Positions 25,585 to 39,200 of a DNA stretch of 64,000 bases are shown here, piece by piece; within the stretch, counting starts at the first letter, position 1, and each line of letters opens with the position of its first letter. Source of the DNA: Setophaga petechia (lineage: Eukaryota; Chordata; Aves; Passeriformes; Parulidae); assembly GCA_024362935.1 (NCBI GenBank), contig JANCRA010000012.1, positions 1,922,001 through 1,986,000 of the forward strand. Direction: 5' to 3'. Made by a program: the position numbers and the translations under genes. The notes under the pieces are model-generated. The model had not been told where the DNA came from. It did no database searches and was given only the letters and a program-made list of their open reading frames with translations.

Positions 25585-26674
25585 AACTGCAGCCGTCTCT
25601 GGTGAGGTTTCAATTAGCTTTTCCTAGATAATAAAAGACTGAACACAGTGTAATCCCTCCACAATTTTTATATGTTATTATTCTTTATATATTTGAACCT
25701 TCAGTAGCTACAATCTCAGTTACCTATTACAATGGGCAATACTGCATAATGGATACAACAGATAATTAAAATATGTAATGCTGCATACTAAATTCAACAT
25801 TAGAATATCTCTGATGTCAGCATCCAACACTTGCTTTTCCTCTGTCATTCCTACCTGTCAAGAATATTAACACTGAAATAAAAACCCTAACATCTTAACT
25901 TTTCTGGGAGCAATGCCAGAAGATAGAAACTTATGTCTATAAGGTATGCAGCAGTAAATGTGTATAAATTGCACTGCAGAATCAACAACAAGGCGGATCT
26001 GTGACTGATTCAGAGCTGACTCTACTATGCCTTGGCTGTACTATTCTCAGGGGAAACATGAGTGACTCATTTATGTTACTCTCACAATTGCAGTTAATCT
26101 TACAAGGTGAATCTGGCACACCAGGATGTTCAAACACTCATCTATTCTTGCTATGGTAACACTGTACAAAGATAAGCCAGTGTGTTTCCCTTCAGAAATC
26201 TGAAATACTTCCTGTACAGTCACTGGTATCATCTGCCACAAGACTAGGAGAGGTTTGTTGTCAGCCTAAAAAGATGTCTACAAATGCAGAACAGACCTTC
26301 ACATTTCAAGCAGAATGTGAAGTATAGCTACCAGGAGATTTCAGTTTCCTGAAATCAGTTTCCAGCTGTTCAAATTTGAACTCTAAATATGGGAATATGT
26401 TGGCCTGAGCCATGAGAAGTTGGTGTAAAATAATCTCTTAGCTTTTTAACATCTGCAATACTCTGATCTACTGTGTTATATGATGGTGTCAGCATTACTG
26501 CTGGGAGGGAAATGGCTGATCCCTTGTGTGAGACTTCTGCTAAAAAGAGGCTTTGTACCAAATCAAGACCTCAAGCTGAAAATCCATAAAACCTTACAAG
26601 AATCCAAATCAGTTTAACTGAATAATTTGATTGCATTCTTTCCAAAAAGACTGTTTCATTTATAAGTATAGTTA

Positions 26675-27870
26675 GCTCAGGGTGGAAGGATCCTTGGGTC
26701 TCAAGTCCAACAATCTCCTCAAGGCAGGGTCAGCTGTGCAGTCAGACCAGGTGTCTCAGGTCTTTATCCAGTCAGGTTTCTCAGACCCCCAAGAATGAAG
26801 AGAGACTGCATAGCCTCTCTGGGCAACCTCTTGAACGTCGCTGCCTTTAGAGGGAAAAACATTTTTCCTTTTAGCCAGACTAAATTACATTTGTTTCAAT
26901 TTTTGTCCATGGATTCCTGCTCTCCTATCACCCCCATTGTGAAGGGACTGGCTCCATTCTCTCAGTGACCAAAATATAGACACAAGGGTGCTGTTCATTC
27001 TGTCCAAAGCTGTCTCTGCTCCAGGCTAAACAAGCCCAGCTTCATCAGTCTCTCCTTACAGGGCTCCAGCCACCAAAAGTCATGATGGTTTTTGTGCTGA
27101 ACTTGCTCCAGTCTATTGCTATGTCTCTTAAGAGGTGCTGGGAGATCAGTATTTCAGATATCTCCTAATGAAGACCAGGTAGAGAGAGGTAATCCTTGCC
27201 CTCAATTTACCTATCTGCTTCTGTTTACAGATCCCAGGAGGCTGATGGCCTTGTTTGTGACCATGGGTCTGTCAACTCAGGTTTCATTTGATGTCTGTGA
27301 GGCTTTCATGGCCTGTTCTACATACTTTCTACACAGTCAGTCAGTTTTCACCCTGTAACGTTGCAAGGTCTCTAGCTTTCCCTGTGCCAAACTTTGCATC
27401 GTGCCTTGTTAATTTGATATGGTTTCCTGTTGGTTCATTCCTCCATCAGTCTAGGGGTCTCTGTATGAAAACACTTTCCTTTAGCAAATCAGCAATTATA
27501 CCCCAATTTGTTACCATCTACTATTTGGCTATGGGCAAAGATTTAAACAGGTCCCAGACCAGACCTCCTGTGGCCTTCAAATAGAGCATGACATAGATCT
27601 ATGACTGTCTGATCCTTTTTATCCAAAATGACTCTTACCTGTCTGATGCACACCCACCAGGACTATAACATCCTAAACTTAGGTATCAAAATGTTGCAGG
27701 ATATAGTGTCAAAAGTCTTGCTAAAATCAAGGTAAACAACATCCTCAGCTTTCCCCTCATCTACCAACACCCATGTTCCACTGAAGAAGGCAATCAGGTT
27801 GGTTAGGTATGTTGACTATTTCCAATAAATTTCTTCTCCTTCATAACACCAGAAATTTGTTCTGAGAGGG
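26675..27870 (-). mobile_element. Long CR1 LINE fragment, old
   Basis: Diverged CR1 sequence in reverse orientation, over 1.1 kb. Recognisable landmarks are CCAGGCTAAACAAGCCCAGC, CTTGCTAAAATCAAGGTAAA followed by an ACAACATCC block, and CAATCAGGTTGGTTAGGTA near its right end. These fit the 3' UTR and reverse transcriptase 3' end of CR1. Frames are broken, so no intact protein is coded. It is the longest mobile-element remnant in the window, in the same direction as GRM8. End points are approximate. Confidence 0.8.
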
Positions 27871-28064
27871 CTTGCTCAATTATTTTTCTAGGGCCCAAAG
27901 TGAGAAAAATTGATTTTCTTATATAGCTAAATGTCCTTAGCTTTCAAAAGTGTTCTTAAAATTGAGTACTACCTAGTTACTAATCTGAAAATGGGAAAAG
28001 AAAAAGTGTCACCACAAATTAGATAATAGTAGTAGTTATAATTAGGTGTTGCCTCAAAAGTCTT

Positions 28065-28085
28065 GTAGTAGTAGTAGTAGTAGTA
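28065..28085. repeat. (GTA)7 microsatellite
   Basis: Seven perfect GTA units on the plus strand. An interrupted TAGTAGTAG run lies about 35 bp upstream (28026-28036). Confidence 0.9.
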
Positions 28086-29995
28086 ATTAAGACATGCTGC
28101 TAAATTATCTGAAATAAAAAAAGGAGTGGTGTTACTGAACAATCTAATGACTTTATTAATACTTTTATTTCTTTGTCTCTGTGGTATATGCTTGACATTC
28201 TGACCTTTCTTCTGTCTTCTTGAACAAATGAAGACTGAGATAAGAGAATATTTTAATTTGCATTAATTATATTAAATTTGCTAAGTATGGATATTTAAGT
28301 AACCTAAATAACAATTATCTCAATAATTGTTATTATAAATTAGTATTCAAAGTAAAACAATGAAATATGGTGAAACCTGTGTAAAGTACATGGGATTCTG
28401 ATCAGTTCAATCAATTATCTTTATTTTTATGGTATATCTTAATTGAATATTTTACATAAATTAAGGGTTTCAAGTGGTCAAAGAATTTTATAAACGTTAC
28501 TTATTAATGTGAAGTCTTTTGTTCAGTACTGCACATCCATTGCTCAAAGCCAACTCAGAATTCCCGAGACTGTATATTTTAAGATGTTGCCAATGTTTTA
28601 AACAGAAAATCCATTTTGTTTATATTCCTATATATTCAGGCTGTTGTTGCCCAGCTGCTGTAATGATTAAATAGGACATTCAATCTCTGGAGGAAAACCA
28701 ACTCAATTAGGTGAAAGAATGAAAAGGTAGTTTTCATTCCTCTTCCTTAAAATAAATTTTAAAAGACATTTTTTGGTTTTTCTACTCTTAAACTATAAGT
28801 AATATGTGCCATTGTATAACAAAATGACAGAGAGCAATCACATGCCAAATGGAACATGACCATGCAATTGCCAGTCACTAGATAGCAATTGTCTGTCATT
28901 AAAGAAAAAAAAAGAACCATCACTAGGTTTGTTAGTCATGGTTCCAATGCATCTAAATACAGGGATCAACACTCTTTTTTCTTTTAAACTAATGAGATAA
29001 TCAATTTGCTTTCAGTGAACCTGATTCAATGGGCTGGAATACAGCTTGCAGCTTGCAAAATGGTAGCCAGACAAAAGAGTCAACCTTGTTGGTTCCCTTA
29101 ACTGCTTTCTTAGACTATTCTGGCTTAAATACTTCATCTTGCCAGATCACCCATTTTTCAATGCAAAATTTAATGCTTGTCTAAACCAAAAAGCCTCTGC
29201 CACTAGCCAGTGTGCTGGGGCTGCGCTGTCAAATTCCCTCAATGTATGCCAAAAAGAGATACTCTCCTGCCAGCACAGTTACATCACCTCACTGAGCGAC
29301 AGATGCAAAACTAACATTAGCTTTCCTCTTTTGGCATAACCACACATTGGGATTTTGCCAGTGTAACTATAATAGTCAAGTTTGGTATGTGAGTGTGGGT
29401 TGTAAAATTCATTTTCTGCTCTCCAGATATGTCGGGAATTCTTTGTAGATATGGCCTAAAAACACAATTAATGATCAGAATGGCAGCTAACAACAACTTC
29501 CATCTATAAAGTATTTAACCTACTAAAATGTCCTGAAAGATTAAAAAAAGTATGCTTAAGGACCACAGACTTCTGTCTGATTTGGTCAAAAACAAGCACC
29601 TCACTGGAAATGTTTCTAATAGCTGTTTGATGAGAAATGCCATGGTCTTTATCTGAAGATTTTCCTATACTGGAAACTATTCATAGTTTGTTTTGGTTTT
29701 TTTCTGCAGTGGAGGAATAATATCCTATAACATCTTGTCAGGTGTAGCTCACACCACAGCTTGTTTGTCTCTTCTTTAGCTGTCAATTTAGGAACTCCAC
29801 TTCTACATAAAAGTCAGCTGAACCAAATTTTGTATTTTTTAAAAAATGTGTGGTGGAAATAAGTTAACTAAGGCTGGTCATATGAAAACTTGAAATGTTT
29901 TTGATATACAACTGCATATATTTTCCATACTTTATTATCTGGTAGAACCTCACCAATCCCTATGTTAGGCTCACTGATTTTATTGTAATTCCGTC

Positions 29996-30055
29996 AACCA
30001 TTGACATAAATCTGGAGAAACAACTAGTAGTGGTTGTTTTTTTTTGTCAATGGTT
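29996..30055. repeat. Nested inverted repeats (60 bp)
   Basis: Outer arms AACCATTGACA (29996-30006) and TGTCAATGGTT (30045-30055) are exact reverse complements. Inside are AAACAAC (30018-30024) and GTTGTTT (30033-30039), also complementary. Together they make a hairpin of about 60 nt with an asymmetric internal loop. Confidence 0.75.
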
Positions 30056-31453
30056 AGTAACCTGTATTTCAGGCATCTACAATATTAATTTTCCAAATGA
30101 AATGGAGCTGTTTTTTCATGCTTTGGCAACCACCATGAATAGCAAACAAAGAATAAACATGGTGCAGTAAAATGTATGTAGTTATTTTATTCATTATTTT
30201 GCTCTATAACTATATAAATAATCTGGCCTGGAGTAGGATTAGTCCAGTCAAATTTAGCACACCATTGTTTTCACGCAGTAGTAGTAGTTTGTGTAAATTG
30301 TGGTTTTGACAGACTATTATAGTACTAGGCAATATTTTGTGTGGAAGTAACAGAGGACCCATGACAACTCTAACTAAAATATATTTTTGCTGGTGTTACA
30401 TTGCTAATAAGCCCATCATATTCTATCTATTGAGCTTCACTAAGAGGTAAAATAATATAAAGTTTATGATAACATATCTATGAAAAGGAAAGCCCTGTTA
30501 TTAACCAGCTACACAAATAGTCTAACAGCCACAAGTGATCCTAGCCACTGTCTCCCTTGTGAGCCTTTCAGAATTAACCCTCAGCTCAGGGCACTTACTT
30601 TGTTTCCCTGTGTCCTACCTCGGCTTTTGCCTCTGAAGGCATTTTTAGATTGTTATTATTTGACGGGTTGCCTGCATCACTGACATAGTATCCTGCCTTC
30701 ACTGCCTTCCCTGATTGGATGGCCTAATTTTTGCCAAAAGGAGTGCTGAATGAAATCATTATTAATGCCCTGAGATTGTTCAGGTAAAGGTTAAGAGTAC
30801 TTTAGAATGGAGGATATAATAAGAGACAGAAGTATGGGAACACTTAGAAGATTAAAAATAATTTCCTGTCCTTCCCCACAGCCTCTCCCCCCATCCCTGC
30901 AACAATACATTTTTTGCTTCTTTTGGGCTGCAAATAAGAACTCTAGAGTATTATCTGTGTTCCTACCTTCAAAAGGCAAAAAAGAGAGTGAAATATAAAT
31001 CAGATAAAATGCTTAGCAAATTTTGCAGACCCTTTCTCTTGTCATTTTCTTACCAATCAGTTGCTATTTCTGCCACCGTTCTCAGACTTCCTTTGCCAGT
31101 GCTCTTCACCCTAATCACCGGCAGCCCCTGGTTTTTACTCCTTGGATATTTCCAAGGCATGTTTAAAGACAAATCAAAAGTGTCCATGGAGCATTTGTCC
31201 TCAAGTGATGAGCACCTGCACCACAATATTGAGGAAAGAGGTGCTATGCAATTTTTCTCTTCACAAGTAATTTTTCTGTTTGTACATACAGAAACCTTAT
31301 TTGATGTTGTCTTGCAGATATTTTGCATCAGTCCACTTTTTTATCCATATTACTCATCATTTTCCTCCACTCATATGAAAATACAAAATTTACCAAAAAG
31401 CAGGAATGCTAAAGAGGGGTTGAAAGCCCGTTTAGTCTCCGTGTATATACGAG

Positions 31454-31478
31454 CACAACTACAGTTATTGTAGTTGTG
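31454..31478. repeat. 10-bp inverted repeat, 5-nt loop
   Basis: CACAACTACA and TGTAGTTGTG flank GTTAT. This is a perfect short palindrome in the large GRM8 intron. Confidence 0.85.
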
Positions 31479-33021
31479 ACTGAGATGTAAGAAAAGAGGG
31501 AGAATGCTTTTACTGAATCACAAGTCAAATTGTATAAATGGAACCATAAATACATTATTCCACTGTTTACTCAGCTCTAAACCTGACACTTAACAAGAAA
31601 CGTTTAGCCACATGAGACAGGAAATTGAATCTTCTCACTTATCCACATTCACGCTCTGTCTCTTGCATTTGATTTGTGCCAGATTAACAGAAGAGAGTGA
31701 GGGATGAGGCTAAATTGTTCCTCCCTGTGCTGAGGGAATGCAGAGATCTCCCAACAGCAAGTGGCATTCCTCACCATATGTGCTTCTTCATCTTGGCCCA
31801 ACAGGGCAGGAAAATGAATTTGAGGATTTTTAACACAACACATTATGTAAGTTTTAGCTGCAGTGCTTGGCTCCATTTTTGCTTTCAGTGCCTTATTAAC
31901 ACGCATTTCACAGAGAGTGGCTAAGCTCAGAAATTGGAAAAGATTTAACAGGGTGGCAAGATCTATGGAATTCAAATTATTTTGTTACATGAGGGTGAAA
32001 TTCAGGTTAGTACTTTACATATAATCGTGATGTAGCTCAGTAAGCAGGGCTTTGTTTTGGTAGACATACAGCATACTTAGTCATCAGTTCCCAAATAGTC
32101 CAAAATCAGCCTTACAAAATGGGAGAATTTCATTAACTTGCTGAAGAGGTGAATCCAGAAAAAAATAGTTCAGGGAGCCTTATCCAAACCAGCTCACAAT
32201 GCCATTGCAAGGACCTAGTCAGTGACAGACCATTCTGTTTGAAAGACTGCATCTCCACATGAGCATCACTCTGCAACAAAGTTCAGCCAATTAGTGCATT
32301 CTTTAGCAAGCATTCTGTCTGTGAAAGTTTGCAACACATGAACCAGACAATACTGTTTTGTTGGTTTTTTTTATGTGATAGACCATCATGTTGTAATCTC
32401 ACTTTGCCAACATATGACCTGCCCTAATTTCAGCATTTCAGATGCAGCATTTAAAGTTGTTTCTTTAAATGCTGGATGTTCATGTCTAAACTGTTTACAT
32501 CACATTGCATGATGGACAGCTTTGAATGAAGCATAAATCAAGTCATGGTCATCCTTCTTTCTTGACTTCACCATATTGATTTGTGATGATCCCTGTTATA
32601 GTACTGATACCAAAAGGGATGAGATGAGGAAATGGCTGTGGTTTTGCTGCCAATTGTGAAGTCAATGCAACTCAACCAATGCCCTTAAAATTACATGATG
32701 TGCACTTGCCTTCTTGAAAAAAAACTGGAGCATTAGTCAGACAATGGGATGCATTTTACCTTTGTATCCTGATTCAGGACACATCAACCTGCAATAATAG
32801 GGGATGCTGAAGCCTGTAAACCTTACCACTGATTTCTGAGAAAACAGTAAATGAAGCCACATTTCCCTTCACAGAGAAAAACAAGGCACAATTCTTCCCA
32901 AGAATATTTCTTAGATTCACATTCTCTGAACCTCAGGGAAAGGAAAGACAATCATATAATTTACTGTGCCTGTGCTTGTGCAAAAGTAGAGTGCAATATG
33001 GAGATTGTTTACCCAGAGTGA

Positions 33022-33260
33022 TGGTGTTTTTTTAACTTGGCCTATCAGGCCAAGCACGTGTGTGTGTCGGGACTGTCAGCTGATGGTCACGAGATTCAGT
33101 GCAGTTGTGTGCAGGAGTACAGTTGAGTGCCTGGAAGATTCAATTTAGATGTAATATAGTGTAATATAATATATATAATAAATGAATCAATTAGCCTTCT
33201 GATAAGATGGAGTGCTCCACATCATTCCTCCCTACCATGGGAGTCCCTGCAAATACAATA
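33022..33260 (+). mobile_element. LTR fragment of an endogenous retrovirus
   Basis: The right half resembles songbird ERV LTR ends as I remember them: TA-rich sequence, AATAAA at 33177-33182, then CAATTAGCCTTCTGATAAGA and a closing CCCTGCAAATACAATA. The left half has an 8-bp inverted repeat with a 3-nt loop (33036-33054) followed by CACGTG. No target-site duplication or clear left terminus was found, so the element may be truncated. Assignment to a family needs a repeat library. Confidence 0.55.
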
Positions 33261-36200
33261 AGTAAACTCCTTGCTATCATTTTTTTAATTGTGTAACGAA
33301 AGTTTCTGAGAACAGAAGAGATCTAAGGGAATCCATAGTTAAAAATGTTGTCTATAGTTATTTTTACATTAGTATTTCTCTGTACCTCTTCATTCTTAAA
33401 AAGCAATATGTATTTTTTAAGTGCAACAAAAGAGATTTCTTTCATATTTTATTAACAGGGTTTATAAAGTAATCAAATGTTTGAAAAACTCTTTGCTCCT
33501 GATCTATGGGTGGAGTTGATTCAGACATTTCATTTCTTCATAACAGACTTAAGGCTTTCTTCCAAAACTGAGATCTATATCAGATGATCTTTATCACTTA
33601 TAAACAGGTCCATGAAACAGAAACAAAAGTAGTGTTCTGTTCAGAGTAAAGGAATTCACACATTATATTTGCGAGTTTATGCTTTAAGCTACCAATACTT
33701 TATAAATGATCCCACTTACAATACCTCCTCCCCCAAATAAATAATCTATGTCTACTCATATTTTCGCTTCTATTCAGAAAGAGAAACTAAAATTCAGACA
33801 AGCAGAAGTACAAAGTAAGGCTTAAATAGCTACATATGCCTACATAACTGCTAAGCTAACTACATATACCCCTTCAATTAGGGATTCTAAAGTTACATAT
33901 GAAGAGTCTGAAATTTTTTATTTGTGATTCTGGAAAATAGTGAAGATTTTGATGGCAATGATTACATGACTGAAGGGAGTGTGAATATAAAAGTTTTTAT
34001 TTGAACCAATTAACTGAACATTGAAATAAATTTAAATAAAGCAATAAAGAAAATTTATCTCAGAACACTCTGAATCTCAAAGTTTCAACAGAATAATGGT
34101 GCCATGTTATCATAAAACTCTTTAAACTCTCAATCCTGGCTCTCGGTGTACTTTCAAATCACAACTGTCTCCTTTCTTCTCAGTGAAAACCTTGCAAGTT
34201 TGCTGTCATTTGAAGTTTTTATTTTCTTATGAGTACCACACTGTGAGGGTTTTCTGACAATGCCTTTGAGGGTAGAACAGTACCCTAATTTTCATTCTGT
34301 CAGAACACTGTGACTCTGCAGCAGTCAGGCCTTTCTGAGTGCACAGGTAACAAAACCGGGAGTTACTTCCACCATCACCCTCTGACAACAAAATATCTTC
34401 TCAGCATTCTGCCAAAGCTTTCTCATATTTCTGCCACCAGAATCCTTCCATTATTTTTCTTTTTAATTTTTATTTTTCTTTCTTGTCAATACTAAAAATT
34501 GAGATAACTCAGAGCTACAAACCACCAGGAGTTACAGGTTGTTAAAGGACCTAGCAATAAAAACAGGATTTTAAAAGGACAGATGATATGTGTGCAAACA
34601 TGATTGACTGAAACTGTGTGTGGATTAAACTACCAAAACACTTATCATAGCAAAGTAATACAGAATATCAGAGACATGCACAGACTTAGTAATGTCTTCT
34701 GGAAATCACATGAAACCATATGTCCTCTAATAATCAAAAAAAGAAAAAATTGAAATATTCCTTAAAGCTATTTTTTTTTCTGTGAAAGAATTCAACAAAC
34801 ACAGTAATATTCTCTATTAAAAAATAGAGGCTACAGAGTTGATACTTATGGCTTATGCAAATGTTAAAAAATTGGGATAGCTAAGATATTTAGTAAAATT
34901 ATTGTACAATTTAGTAAATGCTTGCCTGCCTAAAGGTAACTATTTCAGACCACTGAAGTCCTCTCAATTCAAGGACTCCAATTGTTACATATATATTTTT
35001 TTTAATCCCAGATAATTGCTATATAATAAACATTTTAGCAGATATAAAAGGGTAGCTTCTGTGCTATTGGAACATTCATTTTTATATTTGAAAGCTTCCA
35101 TACACTGCATGTTCAGAGACACATAGTATGATAAATACTGCACTTGTAAATGTAAAAGATGACAGACAAGCCTTTGGCAGGTGGACACTGACTTTTCTAT
35201 GGTCATTCTAAATGCAATTTCTGGTAAGAACCTGGACTTGGAATTCAGCATATTGATTAGAAACCTAGGGGGACGGTGTTCACATACCCTACATCTGCAT
35301 ACTGTCAGATAAATCCCAGTTTATCTCTCTAGAGAGCAAGTATTGCCATAAGGAAACTGCAGTCTCCAGTCCCCTTACAAGGGGGTCACTGTGATCTTGC
35401 ATGCCTTTCTTTATTCATTGATCTGCATCCACCAACTCTGTACAAATACCATGTAACCATTAAGTACAGTGGGGGTTGTCTCATTTACCCTTTTTGTTGA
35501 AATACTCTGCAAACTGGTTTTCCTACAGTAATCATACATTTTTAATATTTTTTAAAACCACAGCACTGTAACAGCTACTGAGAAGAAATGAACTCTGCCC
35601 TAGCTGAAACCAAGGCACAAGCCCTTTAAGAAAAAAACCTCTGTGAGACAGACAAAGCCAGAAGAAAGGTCAAGTGAGGGAGGCTAACTGTCCCCATTTT
35701 ACTTCCAAGGCAGTAACTAAGCAGTCTGTCACAAGCCACACAGCACTTTTCTGTCAGAACAGGCCCCCTGTAGATTAGGAGACTCTAAAAGAAGAGGTAC
35801 TTTTTAAACTGTTGGTGCCACAACAATTATGTCAGATTAGGAACTCTCATGAGCTGCATAAAACCTAAAAGCTTCCACTAGGATGAAAAGTCATACATTA
35901 TGCATTTGAAAAGTATTAAACCCAGTGGTTTGCATTATCAGATGAAAGCATCTTGGAGTAATCACAAATAATTGAGCATTTGTTGTCTCCACTTAAAAAG
36001 TATACTGTTGCTATGCAAGTGGAAAATCACAGCATGTTTACAGATGCATATTTTTTTTACCTGCAGAGAATACACATTTCAAACTTCAGGAAAAAGACAT
36101 GAAGAAATGAAGATAGGATTCTATATGAAGGAATATTTTTTATAACCACAGCTACCTAATGATTCTGGGTGAGGTGATGGTGCTTAGTTTTACTATATTA

Positions 36201-39200
36201 TTTTTTGTATGGAATGATTGATTAGATCTCTCACATAAAGCAGGGCTGCAAAAAACAGATGGAGAACAAAACTTCATAAGCTCATAAAAGCTTTTTCAGG
36301 AGCTCATAAACACTAACAACAATGGCATCTAATGGGAAACCAGTAAGAAGGGAAAAATGGTGAAATGAAAAAACCCCACAGTTTCATTCTCCTACAAATA
36401 GTTATTTTATTTTTAGAACTATATACTATTAAATGAAATATACCTCATTTTTTTAAAATGTTTAAGTATGTAGAAGTTACCAGAATGGATTAGAAGTGTG
36501 ATCCATGTGGTCAGATAGCAGGATTTAAAGAGTGGCCAAAGCAAGCTGCATTAGAGGAAGGTGTACAAGAGGCCTAGCCATAGAAAAAGCTACTCTCTGA
36601 AGTCCTTCTCTTCATTATTAATCACTAGAGACTACACTAAGCCTTCAAGTACGATATTTTTTTCCTTAAATTTTTTCTAGCACTAAAAACTGATACTATG
36701 CCCTTTTTTTAATCTCATATATATATATAATATCATTAGATTCTTGATTTCTGACAGATTTGTGAAGGCATATCATGTATCTGCAGAATGAATGGCTGTT
36801 TTGCAATCTACCTCCACACTTTTATGAGTGTATAACACACCACAGTGATGTACATTGGCACATCAAGAATTTGGCCTCTGAATCCTCTGCATTCAGGTCC
36901 TGCATTCATCATAAAAGTAAAACCCTTATCCATTGGATAGACAGAACTCCTACCATAGTAGAATCCCTTCAGAGTTACAGCTGAGCACCCATTCAGTATT
37001 TTCATATTCAGGTACATCTGGGTTTTTGATGATGAAGCTATATCAAATTGTTGAGGAATTGAACTGCTTGAGAACACCAGGCAGAGCTGCAGCAAACAAG
37101 AACTGCCCTGGGTGCCAGCAGATTTAGCAAGGACTGCACTGAATTCAGTGTGGAATCACAGTAACAAAGACTATTGTCACACTTCTTAATGTCACTAACA
37201 GATTCAAGGGCAGCCATCATTTCAGTGCAGATATCCTGAGATAGCCTTCATCTCCTGGGAATGGAGCTGTGTAATTTTTCTGTGTTAGTCATCAGTTCCC
37301 ATTAACAAGCAGTTGTAGCTGAAGGCTGTGCTTCCCCTAGGGCTGGTGTAGAATATTGTATATAGCACTCCATGAAGGAAGGATGCAAGATAGCGAACTT
37401 GAGTCAATGACAATTTTTTTACCTCTAACTTGGAAATAAGCTATAATTTAAAAATTAGCTGGGATTGAATCAGATGCATTTATTCTGGTTTTGCTCACAG
37501 AAAAACTCAATCATGTTAACAATTTTTAATTAATAAGCTTTTTTTTTATTTCTATATAATATATTTTATTTTCAGGCCCTTGGAAGAAAAACAAATCAAA
37601 TAGAGCTATGAGAGACAGAAGAGGTGATGCCATCTTTTTACATTATAAATATTATTAAGACTTTATTGGTTAGCCTCATAACCATTCTTGAGAATGGAGG
37701 GACTTGGTCTCATATTTCCCAGAACAGTAGCTTCATGAACATGCTACAGAGCATAATGGAATTATATTTTTCCATAGAGACTCAAAAAAGTGGCTTAACA
37801 TATCTTGAACCAACATGGAAAACTGCTAATTAAACTGGAATTTCAAAGTAGATCTTCAAGCCTGGACTTGCAGGAATACTGTCAACAGAGATGAAGACCA
37901 CTGACCTGGCATTCCCATGCTGTAAAAAAAAATTGGGATCTCTGTACAAAGCAGCAACATGTTCTGTTCAGTGATCATGTGAAAGTCTGTCCAAGTGGCA
38001 AACTTTGAGGACAATGACTCCACCAAGTGTCCTGCCCACCTTAATTAATAAGTGATCCAAACACCACTTGCTGAGAATTAATTCAATATTCATACAATAT
38101 GCACACATAACTTTCCATCTACTGACAGCTACTTTCTCCTCATTTGCATAACCAAATCAGAACACAGGAATAAAAAAGAAAGCCCTTATTAAAACATTCT
38201 TCCTATGCAGTCCTAGGAGACCTCTCATAATAATCTGTAGCTAGTCACTCATTTGAAAAAAGTCCAAGAAGGTTGTTCAGTGAAAACAGAAATCTGCTGC
38301 CTCCGTAACTTTCCAGAACAGCTACTGGATACTTTTTTTCCTCTCAAAATTGCTCAGTAATCTTAGACAACAACTGAATATATCAAAACAAAGAGAAAGA
38401 AATATGTCATTTTTGCATATGGAGCACAGATAAATAATGTAAAGGAGCTGGACTTTGCATGAACTGCATATACATAAGATACAAAATTGTCAGAATGAGG
38501 AAATCAAGTGCTAGAGGGCTGAATTTACAGCAGAATATCTTGGGTATATTAAAAGATTAGACTTCTAAGCTTTCCAAGAAAATTAGCTTCTTTTGTTCCA
38601 GTTCTCTCCAGCCACAATGGCTCCCTAAACACATTTTAACCTGTTTGTTAAAATATTTCCTCAACAACAGTTCTGTATCTCTGAAATAGCTAAATTTCCA
38701 GTTAGCTGTATTCATCTGAAATGAGCAGACATGATATCTGAAACTGCAGACAAGTATGTTTTAATAGACTGCATCGGGGAGACTTGTGTAAGAAGAAACA
38801 GGACAACAAGGGCCCATCTTTGGAAATTGCATGTACTCTAGTTTCTTTAATGTTCTTTGACAAATCTAAGTACTTGAAACTTCTAGCATGTAACAGAAGG
38901 CTTTTTTTTTTCTCTTTCTTTTTTCAGCATAGATATTACTCACACAGTTAATTAGATAGTGAGCAAAATACAGTCATCACCTGAGTAAGAAAACATGCAC
39001 ACTAAGTTTCCTAAGGAACAACAGTGTGATTCTTCAAAATAAGTAAAATAGGTCTTGGTTAAGGGAAGAAAAAAGAGAGATGAGCTGTGAATATATTGAA
39101 AACGTGATTTCAACAAGAAGTCAATAAGGCATAAAGTATGGACCCCCTGTGAATTATACTTCACCCAAGTGGGTGGCTTAGTAGGAAGGAGAGTGTTGTT

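Noticed and set aside
25353..25613. Lys/Asn-rich 86-aa open frame
   Set aside because: It is a translation of the T/G low-complexity tract.
27116..27584. Plus-strand open frames of 80 and 98 codons
   Set aside because: They lie antisense inside a degraded CR1 element and do not match the CR1 protein frame.
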